From Lawsonibacter hominis (lineage in GTDB: Bacteria > Bacillota > Clostridia > Oscillospirales > Oscillospiraceae), in contig NZ_JACOPP010000015.1 of the NCBI RefSeq assembly GCF_014287895.1, positions 1 to 64,000 on the forward strand: a stretch of DNA of 64,000 bases, given 5' to 3'. The notes beneath the pieces are model-generated. The model ran no database searches. It was not told where the DNA came from and saw only the letters and a list, made by a program, of their open reading frames with translations. Of the stretch, positions 8,716-16,043 are shown piece by piece. A program made the position numbers and the translations under genes. Every line of letters starts with the position of its first letter. The stretch's first letter is position 1.

Positions 8716-8877
8716 ATGAAGAAAATGGTATTTGGAATAGCATTGATTTTGTTCGGATTTAGCATGGCTTACATTTCTGTGCAGGCGCAGTGGGCGATTA
8801 TGCAGTTAGCATCTCTGCTGTCTGTGTTCATTGGACTGGGTTTTTCAATTTTGGGATTTATTGAGAGAGATAAATAA
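8716..8877 (+). CDS. Small two-helix membrane protein (53 aa)
   Basis: A 53-residue protein starting MKKMVFGIALILFGF, with two hydrophobic helices (about residues 5-22 and 28-48) joined by QAQWA and ending in ERDK. TTAAGGAGG lies 8 bases before the ATG and a TATAAT lies at 8669. The composition is AT-richer than its neighbours. The hairpin at 8904-8939 may be its terminator. It resembles the many short uncharacterised membrane proteins of Firmicutes; no function can be assigned. Confidence 0.65.
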   Translation: MKKMVFGIALILFGFSMAYISVQAQWAIMQLASLLSVFIGLGFSILGFIERDK

Positions 8878-8903
8878 ATTCCGGTTTGTCGGGTCGATAA
8901 TAA

Positions 8904-8939
8904 GATGTGCGGCAGCGCTCTAAGCTGTCGCACATCTTG
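8904..8939 (+). terminator. Hairpin after the 53-aa gene
   Basis: AAGATGTGCGGCAG pairs with CTGTCGCACATCTT (14 positions, one non-Watson-Crick) around a 9-base loop, about 25 bp after the stop. There is no real T-run, so termination is only probable. A second inverted repeat (8953-8961 with 8992-9000) follows. Confidence 0.4.
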
Positions 8940-9089
8940 ATTACCCGCGAACAGAACGGACGGCATTTGTCAAGGCCGGGCGTAAAGCGTTGTCCGTTCT
9001 GCTACACATTATAGGCACATCCTCCTTTTAGCGGGGGGCATTCACCACAAATGAGCCGCCAGCCGTTGTATATTAGGTGGTAAAAACCA

Positions 9090-9480
9090 CCCTTTACAGA
9101 TTACATCTCAGACGCCGATTTGATCTCCTTCACCAAGCAATCCGATATCCCCAGCTTTTCCGGATACGCCGGAGAGCAGACCCTGCTCCAACTACCTGCG
9201 TGACCGGTACCGGGAAGCGCCGGCCCTGTATCTCCGGGGCGATCCGGAGAAGCCGTACGTATCCTCTAATTGCGAGATGCCGCCCATTGAGCCGGGGTTA
9301 ATGGCAGGGATAGGCGAGTCGGATGCCGCCCGCAGGACGAAGCAATACCGCAGCCATCTGATCGATCTCAAATTGTTCCGTCAGATGCGGGAGGAGAACA
9401 AGTCCCGACCGGGCGCACCGCAAGCGGCCAAGGGGGGCCACCCATCCCCCGCTCCGCCGCTCCCCATGCGACCGGATCGG
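9090..9480 (+). pseudogene. Possible decayed gene remnant, unrecognised
   Basis: Two protein-like stretches lie in different frames. One reads SDADLISFTKQSDIPSFSGY (from about 9112). The other is open from about 9185 and includes NYLRDRYREAPALYLRGDPE, EMPPIEPGLMAGIGESDAAR and LKLFRQMREENKSR. There is no ribosome site, no good start, and a frame change between the two parts. I do not recognise the family. Chance coding in GC-rich DNA is an alternative explanation. Confidence 0.25.
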
Positions 9481-9490
9481 CAAACAGAGC

Positions 9491-9528
9491 GGCCCCGGGG
9501 AACGGACCTGCGTTCCCCGGGGCCTTTT
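9491..9528. terminator. Terminator next to the dnaC-like gene end
   Basis: Perfect 14-bp stem GGCCCCGGGGAACG / CGTTCCCCGGGGCC (9491-9504, 9511-9524) followed by TTTT on the plus strand. It sits just past the minus-strand stop of the DnaC-like gene, so it probably ends the primosome operon even though its T-run is better on the plus strand. Confidence 0.6.
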
Positions 9529-9534
9529 ACGGCG

Positions 9535-10539
9535 TTACAGCCGCTGCTTGCGCAAAAGCCGGATATCCTCGCCGTAGAAGGGGAGCACCCGGTATTCCCC
9601 CTCCAGCCGGGAGGCGATCTGGCCGGTGTAGCGGCGGCGTACCTCGTCCATGGACAGGTTGGAGGAGATCACCGTCCGCTTGTCCGCCATCAGGCGGGCG
9701 TTGACCAGGGTATACAGGGCGGACTGGACAAAGGGGGTAGTCAGCTCGCTGCCCAGGTCGTCCAGGATCAGCAGATCGCAGCCCAGATACCGCCGGGTCT
9801 CGTCCCGGGCCTCCTCCGCGTCCAGCTTGTCCCGGGCAAATTTCTGCTCCTCAAAGCGGGCGAAAATATTCACCGCCGTATCATAGACCACGGAAAAGCC
9901 GTTTTCCGACACGGTGCGGGCGATACAGGCGGACAAAAAGGTCTTCCCGAGCCCCGGGGCGCCGGTCAGGAAGAGGTTTTTGAAGTAGAATTTTCCAAAC
10001 TTCTGGGCGTAATTCAGGCACACCTCATAGATAAACTCCATGTTCTCCCGGGGGGAGACGGCCTCCCCCGGCCAGGCCTGGGCATTATAGTAGTCCAGGG
10101 AAAACGCGTCAAAGGACTGCTCTCCCAGTTCCAGCAGCTTGGACAGCTCCCGGATCTGCTCCTGGGCGCAGAGCGTTTTCAAACAGGTGCACATCTCCAC
10201 GCCGATCCACCCCGTATCCTTACATTTGGGGCAGGCGGGACGCTCGTCCAGGGCGTCGGCCGGATAGCCCGCACCGGTCAGCAGGGCGGTGCGTTCGGCC
10301 TGCAGGTCCAGGTTCCGGTCCCGGATCACGCCGATGGCGGGGGCCGGGTCCCGGCCCTCCCGCAGGGAGGCTGAAATGATCTGCAAAATGGTCCCCCGCA
10401 GCTGCCTGTCGATCTCCGCCACCCGGGGCAGGCGCCGGTAGATCTCCGCCCGCCGGCGCTCCAGCTCCCGCGCCCGGTCCTCCCGGGCTTCCTCCAGACG
10501 CCGGGCGGCCCGGCGCAGAACGCTCGCCTCGTAGGCCAT
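9535..10539 (-). CDS. DnaC/DnaI-type helicase loader, AAA+ ATPase
   Basis: A 334-residue protein with a coiled, charged N-terminus, a cysteine cluster (CPKCKDTGWIG...CTC, about residues 110-130) and a C-terminal AAA+ ATPase. Walker A is GAPGLGKT and Walker B is LLILDDLGSE. A C-terminal arginine-rich region follows the sensor motifs. Such proteins load the replicative helicase DnaB/DnaC onto DNA together with DnaD. The preceding gene, 3 bp away on the same strand, is a DnaD-domain protein, which strongly supports the primosome role. Confidence 0.9.
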   Translation of the reverse strand: MAYEASVLRRAARRLEEAREDRARELERRRAEIYRRLPRVAEIDRQLRGTILQIISASLREGRDPAPAIGVIRDRNLDLQAERTALLTGAGYPADALDERPACPKCKDTGWIGVEMCTCLKTLCAQEQIRELSKLLELGEQSFDAFSLDYYNAQAWPGEAVSPRENMEFIYEVCLNYAQKFGKFYFKNLFLTGAPGLGKTFLSACIARTVSENGFSVVYDTAVNIFARFEEQKFARDKLDAEEARDETRRYLGCDLLILDDLGSELTTPFVQSALYTLVNARLMADKRTVISSNLSMDEVRRRYTGQIASRLEGEYRVLPFYGEDIRLLRKQRL

Positions 10540-10542
10540 GGC

Positions 10543-11520
10543 TTATCCCCCCTCCTCACGCTGTTTTTTCATAAAGGCCCGCATCCGCTCCAGGTCCTCC
10601 CGTACCCGCGCGTCCGCCTCGCCTGGGGCGGCGGAGCGCCCGGGTTCCGCCGCCCCCGCCCGGACCGGCCGCGGCCGGTCTCCCGCCTCGATCTCCGCCA
10701 GGGTATGCAGGTTCTTTTTGTGCCAGAGGCACAAGATCCCGTTCATGTAATCCCAGTCCATGCCCTGCTTTTTGTATACCGTCTTTTCGTAAGCAAGGCG
10801 GAGGGCCTCGTCCCCAAAGCCCATATCCGTCCAGGCTGCGATCTTTTTCCGTTCCTTCTCCACCAGGGGGCGGGGCTTCTGATCCAGCAGGCGCAGGATC
10901 TCCCCTTCCCGGGTACGCAGGGTCGCCAGGCGCTTCAGGTGCTGCTCGGCGGCCTCCAGCGTATCCGCCCCCTGCCGCTTCCAAAGGAAGCCTTCCTTCT
11001 GGACCTGCGACATGCTGGGCACCCGCCCGGGCCCGTACTTGCGCTGGAATTCCTCCACGCACCAGCTCACCAGCAGGCAGATGACCTCCGGGGGCAGGCC
11101 CAGGTAGTCGTACAGGGTAAACAGGCTCTTGAGCCCGGCCGTGGAGAGGATCTTCCCCAGCCGCCGCTGGACCTCGGCGACCAGGCCCGGAAAGCCGGAG
11201 CGTCCGTCCTCCAGTTCCCGCGTAATGTCGGCGGCGGAGTATTCCGGCGGCCCCTCCGGCTCCGGCGGCGCCGGAGGAGGAGCCGGCTGGGCGCTTTGTT
11301 CCGCCAGGCCCAGCTGCGCCAGCGCCTCCAGGGCGGCGTCCAGCCGCACCCCGTCCCAGCGCAGGGCCCTCCGGGCCGCGTCTGGTGCGGCGGAACGCCC
11401 GTGACGCAGCAGCCACAGGTAGAGCAGCGCCGCGTCTCCGTTCCCGGCGCGCAGCAGCCGGTCCGCCGCCGGACCGGTCATCGATACGATCTCTCCAGGC
11501 AGCAGCAGCTCCTGTGCCAC
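10543..11520 (-). CDS. DnaD domain primosome protein
   Basis: A 325-residue protein. The N-terminal part (residues 1-85) resembles the winged-helix DDBH1 domain. DnaD/DDBH2-like segments follow: SLFTLYDYLGLPPEVICLLV, and farther on a helix ending in KKQGMDWDYMNGIL, the YxxxIxxxW-like motif of DnaD proteins. A Pro/Ala-rich linker lies between the domains. It probably helps load the replicative helicase with the adjacent DnaC-like ATPase. Its promoter has the same spacer dyad as LysR-2. Confidence 0.85.
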   Translation of the reverse strand: MAQELLLPGEIVSMTGPAADRLLRAGNGDAALLYLWLLRHGRSAAPDAARRALRWDGVRLDAALEALAQLGLAEQSAQPAPPPAPPEPEGPPEYSAADITRELEDGRSGFPGLVAEVQRRLGKILSTAGLKSLFTLYDYLGLPPEVICLLVSWCVEEFQRKYGPGRVPSMSQVQKEGFLWKRQGADTLEAAEQHLKRLATLRTREGEILRLLDQKPRPLVEKERKKIAAWTDMGFGDEALRLAYEKTVYKKQGMDWDYMNGILCLWHKKNLHTLAEIEAGDRPRPVRAGAAEPGRSAAPGEADARVREDLERMRAFMKKQREEGG

Positions 11521-11553
11521 GGGCGTCCCTCCCTCCGCAGGTATTGTGTTTCT

Positions 11554-11582
11554 ATCATATCACAACCTTCCGTTGTTGTACA
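11554..11582 (-). promoter_or_regulatory. Promoter of the dnaD-dnaC operon with a spacer dyad
   Basis: On the minus strand TGTACA (11577-11582), 17 bp and TATGAT (11554-11559). The spacer carries CAAC-N-GAAG-GTTG-like dyad sequence almost identical to that of the LysR-2 promoter at 8143-8171. The surrounding bases TACAACAAC and GGTTG are exactly shared. Confidence 0.6.
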
Positions 11583-11621
11583 CAAAAAACATCTGCGGGC
11601 ATTCCGTTCTGCCGCCCTCCG

Positions 11622-12284
11622 CTACTGCTTTGCCTCGCCCGGGATCTGCCGGCTGCACAGGAACCAGTCCTCACACTCCAGATGCTGGGCCTGCGGGTTG
11701 TTCTGCCGGGAGAGCAGTTCGTCATAGGTCCGGGGCGGCGGCACCAGGGCCGGCTGTCCCGGCTGCCAGTTGGCGGGGGTGACCACATGCTCCCGGTCCG
11801 TGGTCTGAAGCGCGGTGAGCAGCCGCAGGATCTCCGGTATGCTGCGGCCGTTGGTCAGCGGGTAGACCAAAATGGCCCGGATGGTCTGCTCCGGGTCGAT
11901 GAAAAACACATTGCGCACGGTCTCCTGACGGCTCACATCGGGCGCCATCATCCCGTAGAGCCGCGCGATCTCGCCGGTGCGGTCCGCAATGATTGGAAAT
12001 GGTACCTGTACGCCGGTCGCCACGTAGATGGCGTAGACCCACGCCAGATGGGACGGGTTACTATCGATGCTCAGTCCCAGCAGCTGGGCGCCGCGGGCTT
12101 CAAATTGGGGCTGCGCCTTGGAAAAGGCAAGAAACTCGGTGGTGCAGACCGGCGTAAAGTCGCCGGGGTGAGAAAAAAGAACGACCCATTTGCCCTGATA
12201 GTCGGACAGCTTGATGGGCCCGAAGGTGGTGGCTGCGGAAAAATCGGGCGCCTTCATGCCGATGCGGATACAGTTGTTCTCCAC
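11622..12284 (-). CDS. Peroxiredoxin (Prx6-like, AhpC/TSA family)
   Basis: A 220-residue thiol peroxidase with the active-site motif HPGDFTPVCTTEF (peroxidatic cysteine near residue 48) and the downstream LGLSIDSNPSHLAWVYAI. The length and C-terminal extension fit the Prx6 group. A C-terminal CEDWFLC pair could supply a resolving cysteine. It reduces peroxides in the cytoplasm using thiol donors. No reductase gene is adjacent. The next gene upstream is the divergent, CIRCE-controlled hsp20. Confidence 0.9.
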   Translation of the reverse strand: MENNCIRIGMKAPDFSAATTFGPIKLSDYQGKWVVLFSHPGDFTPVCTTEFLAFSKAQPQFEARGAQLLGLSIDSNPSHLAWVYAIYVATGVQVPFPIIADRTGEIARLYGMMAPDVSRQETVRNVFFIDPEQTIRAILVYPLTNGRSIPEILRLLTALQTTDREHVVTPANWQPGQPALVPPPRTYDELLSRQNNPQAQHLECEDWFLCSRQIPGEAKQ

Positions 12285-12440
12285 GCGGAATAACCTCCAT
12301 TCTGTACCGCTATCTTATGCAGAAGATGGGCGCATCGTGCCGGATGCGCCCGCGCGCCAAGCCCGCTTCCAGGCCCCAGCGGAGCAGTTCCCCGGAATTT
12401 GTGACTTTTCTTTGCATAATATATTGTTTTTTTGTAAACG

Positions 12441-12467
12441 TTAGCACTCTCATATTGACAGTGCTAA
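12441..12467 (+). promoter_or_regulatory. CIRCE operator (HrcA site) upstream of hsp20
   Basis: TTAGCACTC-N9-CAGTGCTAA differs from the CIRCE consensus TTAGCACTC-N9-GAGTGCTAA at one base. It overlaps the -35 element of the hsp20 promoter, so the heat-shock repressor HrcA is expected to block transcription. The deviating base falls within TTGACA, keeping the -35 hexamer perfect. Confidence 0.9.
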
Positions 12468-12483
12468 TCCGCCGGTCTATGAT
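12455..12483 (+). promoter_or_regulatory. hsp20 promoter
   Basis: TTGACA (12455-12460), exactly 17 bp, then TATGAT (12478-12483). Nearly a consensus sigma-A promoter, with the CIRCE dyad covering the -35 region. The start codon is about 80 bp further on, behind AATGGAGGAATGACTT. Confidence 0.85.
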
Positions 12484-12561
12484 AAGGGCGTACCAAGAAA
12501 GAGGGACCGGAGCGGCCCCTCCGCAGGGCATAAGGTAAGACGACGAATGGAGGAATGACTT

Positions 12562-13002
12562 ATGTTGCCCAGCATTTTTGGTGAGAACCTGTTTGACGAC
12601 TTCTTTGATTCCGGTTTCGACCGGGCCTTCTGGGGCGGGCGCGATGCGCTGTACGGCAAGCATGCCAAGCACCTGATGAAGACCGACGTAAAAGAGCGAC
12701 CGGAGGAATACGAGCTGGCCGTAGATCTGCCCGGCTTTCAGAAGGACGAGGTGAACGTGGGCCTGGAGAACGGCTATCTGACCATCCGCGCCGCCAAGGG
12801 CCTGGATAAGGACAAAACGGACAAGGACGGCAAATACATCCGTCAGGAACGGTACGCCGGAGTCTGCACCCGCAGTTTTTATGTGGGCGATGTGAAGCCG
12901 GAGGAAATCCGCGCCAAGTACGAGTCCGGCGTTCTGACGCTGCACATCCCCAAGCGGGACGTCAAGACCGCGCAGCAGCCCAACCGCATCGCAATCGAAT
13001 AA
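12562..13002 (+). CDS. hsp20: Hsp20/alpha-crystallin small heat-shock protein
   Basis: A 146-residue ATP-independent chaperone. The alpha-crystallin domain spans about residues 43-135 (DVKERPEEYELAVDLPGF, GYLTIRA, RSFYVGD, ESGVLTLHIPK), preceded by a short N-terminal arm with FDDFFDSGFD. It holds unfolding proteins during heat stress. The CIRCE/HrcA operator over its promoter gives direct evidence of heat-shock control, and a strong terminator follows, so it is monocistronic. Confidence 0.95.
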   Translation: MLPSIFGENLFDDFFDSGFDRAFWGGRDALYGKHAKHLMKTDVKERPEEYELAVDLPGFQKDEVNVGLENGYLTIRAAKGLDKDKTDKDGKYIRQERYAGVCTRSFYVGDVKPEEIRAKYESGVLTLHIPKRDVKTAQQPNRIAIE

Positions 13003-13015
13003 GGTCTTTCCGGCG

Positions 13016-13050
13016 GGGCCGGGGCGCGAGCAAAACTCGTGCCCCGGCCC
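13016..13050 (+). terminator. hsp20 terminator
   Basis: GGGCCGGGGCGCGAG pairs with CTCGTGCCCCGGCCC (15 bp with one G-T pair) around CAAAA, followed by TTT. Confidence 0.8.
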
Positions 13051-13331
13051 TTTGACATTTTCGAGCGTTTCCACCAAAACCCGCAAAGTTCATGAAGATT
13101 TTATTTTTAATTTACGGCAGCTATGCTATAATAATACGAACGGGCGCAGCCGCTTTTCGGTTGATTCCCGCGGTTTTGCCGCATTTGTTTGAACGGCGGC
13201 TGCATCCGTCCGCAATTTCGTACTTCAGGGCCGGTTCTCATGCGCCCTTCCACCCGCGCGCAAATGATACGGCGCGTTCCGGCCGCCTTGCCCAAAGCAC
13301 TTGCGCCGGAAGACGCCTGTGTGTTCCAGGC
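13051..13331 (+). other. Gap before zapA with an extra TATAAT and foldable segment
   Basis: A 280-bp gap. TATAAT near 13128 lies about 230 bp before the zapA promoter. Between them GCAGCCGC (about 13147) can pair with GCGGCTGC (about 13196), enclosing GCGG-TTTTG-CCGC. This is compatible with a small RNA or a long leader, but no known RNA family is recognised and no terminator is seen. Confidence 0.25.
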
Positions 13332-13360
13332 TTGCGGCTTTGCGCCGTATGCAGTATAAT
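13332..13360 (+). promoter_or_regulatory. zapA promoter
   Basis: TTGCGG (13332-13337), a 17-bp spacer and TATAAT (13355-13360), about 34 bp before the zapA ATG, which has AGGAGGGCTTTCC as ribosome site. Confidence 0.65.
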
Positions 13361-13393
13361 GAAACTAGATTCGTATGGTCAGGAGGGCTTTCC

Positions 13394-13714
13394 ATGAAGA
13401 ACCGCGTCACCGTAACCATTGCCGGGCAGGAGTATACCCTCGTCGCCGCCGAGGATGTGCGTTACGTCCAGAGGGTCGCCAGCCATGTGGACGCCAAGGT
13501 GCAGGAGGTGCTGGACGGCGCGAAGGTCTCCATGGTGGACGGCGCCGTTCTGGCTGCGGTAAACATCGCCGACGAGTATTTCAAGGAAGTGGAGACCGCC
13601 GAGAACCTGCGCCGTCAGCTCAAGGAGTACCTGGAGGAGGCCACCAAGATGAAGCTGGAGCTCTCCGAGGCCAAACGCGAGATTTTTAAGCTTCAGAACC
13701 AAAAGGCCAAATAG
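13394..13714 (+). CDS. zapA: Cell division protein ZapA
   Basis: A 106-residue protein: N-terminal beta-rich head (KNRVTVTIAGQEYTLVAAED, then YVQRVASHVDAKV) and a long C-terminal coiled coil (ETAENLRRQLKEYLEEATKM to the end). It matches ZapA, which binds and bundles FtsZ protofilaments at the division ring. The usual Clostridia order zapA - U32 peptidase is kept. The stop codon abuts the first copy of an 87-bp direct repeat. Confidence 0.9.
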   Translation: MKNRVTVTIAGQEYTLVAAEDVRYVQRVASHVDAKVQEVLDGAKVSMVDGAVLAAVNIADEYFKEVETAENLRRQLKEYLEEATKMKLELSEAKREIFKLQNQKAK

Positions 13715-13800
13715 GCCGCCGCCTTACCAGGTCCGGAAATTCGATCGCCCCGGAGGTCCTTATGTTAGAGCTGCTTTCTCCTGCCGGTTCTATGGAGGCG
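13714..13800 (+). repeat. 87-bp direct duplication, upstream copy
   Basis: About 95% identical (four mismatches by eye) to 13901-13987, which holds the ribosome site and first 13 codons of the U32 gene. The two copies flank a 100-bp three-hairpin core. It begins at the last base of the zapA stop. Confidence 0.9.
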
Positions 13801-13839
13801 CTGTTCCCCGCGCGACCGGCCGCGCGGGGGCCCCTTTGA
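13762..13839 (+). pseudogene. Duplicated 5' end of the U32 peptidase gene (25 codons)
   Basis: The duplicated ribosome site and ATG start a 25-codon frame: 13 codons identical in sense to the U32 start (MLELLSPAGSMEA), then 12 codons running into the hairpin core and a TGA. It could be translated as a useless peptide, and could affect translation of the real gene 110 bp downstream. Confidence 0.7.
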
Positions 13840-13900
13840 TTCGAGCTTATCGCCGGACGGGAGTGAATCCCGTCCGGCTCCGCCGCTTCCGCGGCGGGGC
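13801..13900 (+). repeat. Three-hairpin core element, copy 1
   Basis: Three consecutive perfect hairpins: a, 13806-13814/13821-13829; b, 13853-13862/13868-13877 with loop GTGAA; c, 13880-13886/13891-13897. The linker between a and b starts GCCCC. Copy 2 at 40564-40654 has the same order and the same GTGAA loop but different stem bases. It is flanked by 87-bp direct duplications. No coding content. Confidence 0.8.
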
Positions 13901-13987
13901 GGCCGCCGCCTTACCAAATCCGGAAATTCGATCACCCCGGAGGTCCTTATGTTAGAGCTGCTTTCTCCTGCCGGTTCCATGGAGGCG
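13901..13987 (+). repeat. 87-bp direct duplication, downstream copy
   Basis: Copy containing the functional ribosome site (CGGAGGTCC) and the real start of the U32 gene; partner of 13714-13800. Confidence 0.9.
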
Positions 13988-16030
13988 GTGGCCGCGGCCG
14001 TGCAGAACGGCGCGGACGCCGTCTATCTGGGATATGGGGATTTTAACGCCCGCCGCAATGCAAAGAATTTCTCCCGGGAGGAATTTGCGGCGGCGGTTTC
14101 TTATTGCCATCTGCGGGGCGCCAAGGTCTATCTGACGTTGAACACCCTGCTCACCGACCGGGAGCTGCCCGAAGCCGCCAAATACGCCGCAGACGCCTCG
14201 GCCATCGGGGCGGACGCGGTGCTGGTACAGGATCTGGGCGTGCTGCGGATGCTGCGGCAGGTATCCCCCGATCTGCCCCTCCACGCCTCCACCCAGATGA
14301 CGCTGCACAATCTGGACGGCGTCAAGCAGGCCGCTGATCTGGGGCTTCAGCGGGCGGTGCTCGCCCGGGAGCTGTCCCGGGACCAGATCGCCTACATCTG
14401 TGAGCGCTCCCCCATCGAAATCGAGGTCTTCGCCCACGGGGCCCTGTGCATGTGCTACTCGGGGCAGTGCTTTCTGTCCTCCGTCATCGGGGGACGCAGC
14501 GGCAATCGGGGCCTTTGCGCCCAGCCCTGCCGTCTGAAGTACGGCTGGGCGGAGCGGGCCGACGCCTATCCGCTCTCCCTGAAGGACCTGTCCTTGGCGG
14601 GGCACCTCCAGGAACTGCGCAAGATGGGGGTGGCCTGCGTCAAGCTGGAGGGGCGCATGAAGCGCCCGGAGTACGTGGCCATTGTCACAGGCATCTACGC
14701 CGCCGCCATCCGGGAGAACCGGGAGCCCACGGCGGAGGAGCTGGCCCAGCTGGAGGCCGCATTCTCCCGGCAGGGCTTCACCCAGGGATACTATCTGGAC
14801 CGGCAGGGCCCGGAGATGTTCGGCGTGCGGGAGGAAGCGGGCAAGGAGCCCCGCGAGCTGTTTGCCCGGGCCCGTAATACCTACCAGAGCGGAGAGGCCG
14901 CCCGGGTCCCCGTGACCTTCTACGCTCTGATCCGTCCCGGCGAGCCCGCCCGGGTCGGGGTGGAGGACCCCCAGGGCCGGGTGGCCACCGCCGAGGGCAG
15001 CGTGCCTGAGGCCGCCCATACCCGCGCCCTGGACGCCCCGACGGTGGAGAAGCAGCTCTCCCGCACCGGTGGCACCCCCTACCGCTGCGAGAAGGTCCGC
15101 GCCCTGGTCGAACCGGGCCTGTCCCTCCCCCTGGCAGCCCTGAACGCCCTGCGCCGGGAGGCCCTGGACGCCTTGAGCGGGCAGCGCTGTCAGCCGCCAC
15201 CCCGGCGGGGCGGGACCTATCATGCCGGGGCCCGGTACGAAAACCGGAAGGACCCCCCCGTGCTCACGCTCTCCCTGCGGTACGCCGAACAGCTCACCGC
15301 GGAGCTGCTCTCCCTCTCGCCCGCGCTGGTCTACCTCCCGTTGGACGAGCTGTGCGCCCATCCGGACAAGGCCGCCGGGACCCCAAACACCCGCATCGGC
15401 GTCACCCTGCCCCGGGTGGCCTGGGACCGGGAGTGGCCGCAGCTGCTGGAACAGCTGCGCAGGGCCCGCGCGCTGGGCGTGGAGGACGCCCTGGCGGGGA
15501 ACCTGGGCATGCTCTCCTGCGTCAAAGAACTGGGCTTCACCCTCCGGGGGGATTTTGGCCTGGAGGTGTACAACTCCCAGGCGCTCAAGCAGCTCAAACG
15601 GCTGGGGCTCCGGTCCGCCGCCGTCTCCTTTGAGCTGAAGCTGGCCCAGATCCGGGATATCTCCAAGTGCATGGACATAGAGATGATAACCTACGGGCGG
15701 CTGCCCCTGATGATCCTGGAAAACTGCATCATTCAAAACCGCGCCGGGCACTGCGGCTGTGAAAACCCCAATGTGCTTACCGACCGGAGGGGGGCCCGTT
15801 TCCCGGTGATCCAGGCCCCCGGCTGCCGCAATGAGCTTTTGAATTCCCAAAAGCTTTTCCTGGCGGACAAGGCCGCCGACTACCGCCGCATCGGCCTGTG
15901 GGCCCAGCGGCTGCTGTTTACCACGGAAAACCCCAAAGAGTGCGTGCAGGTGACCCGGCGGTATTTGGAAAACGACCGCTGGGCTCCCGCCGAATATACC
16001 AGAGGCCTCTATTACCGGGACGTAGAATAA
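13949..16030 (+). CDS. U32 family peptidase with C-terminal DUF3656-type region
   Basis: A 693-residue protein. Residues 1-300 form the U32 TIM-barrel-like domain with the signature EVFAHGALCMCYSGQCFLSS followed by the cysteine-rich GLCAQPCRLKYG. The remainder is the longer C-terminal part found in YhbU/RlhA-like members, with a further Cys cluster (CGCENPNVLTDRRG). U32 proteins include collagenase-like peptidases and tRNA/rRNA hydroxylation factors; the latter role is favoured today for this long form. Its 5' end is duplicated upstream. It leads dut, maf and the mre genes. Confidence 0.9.
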   Translation: MLELLSPAGSMEAVAAAVQNGADAVYLGYGDFNARRNAKNFSREEFAAAVSYCHLRGAKVYLTLNTLLTDRELPEAAKYAADASAIGADAVLVQDLGVLRMLRQVSPDLPLHASTQMTLHNLDGVKQAADLGLQRAVLARELSRDQIAYICERSPIEIEVFAHGALCMCYSGQCFLSSVIGGRSGNRGLCAQPCRLKYGWAERADAYPLSLKDLSLAGHLQELRKMGVACVKLEGRMKRPEYVAIVTGIYAAAIRENREPTAEELAQLEAAFSRQGFTQGYYLDRQGPEMFGVREEAGKEPRELFARARNTYQSGEAARVPVTFYALIRPGEPARVGVEDPQGRVATAEGSVPEAAHTRALDAPTVEKQLSRTGGTPYRCEKVRALVEPGLSLPLAALNALRREALDALSGQRCQPPPRRGGTYHAGARYENRKDPPVLTLSLRYAEQLTAELLSLSPALVYLPLDELCAHPDKAAGTPNTRIGVTLPRVAWDREWPQLLEQLRRARALGVEDALAGNLGMLSCVKELGFTLRGDFGLEVYNSQALKQLKRLGLRSAAVSFELKLAQIRDISKCMDIEMITYGRLPLMILENCIIQNRAGHCGCENPNVLTDRRGARFPVIQAPGCRNELLNSQKLFLADKAADYRRIGLWAQRLLFTTENPKECVQVTRRYLENDRWAPAEYTRGLYYRDVE

Positions 16031-16043
16031 GGAGAACGCCAAT

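Noticed and set aside
13147..13205. 6S RNA gene next to zapA
   Set aside because: The pairing is short and lacks the long closing stem and central bubble of 6S RNA; kept only as an unexplained structure.
13952..16042. 696-codon open frame opposite the U32 gene
   Set aside because: A shadow of a GC-rich gene: rich in Gly/Pro/His/Gln, no motif, no ribosome site. The plus-strand U32 protein has clear family motifs.
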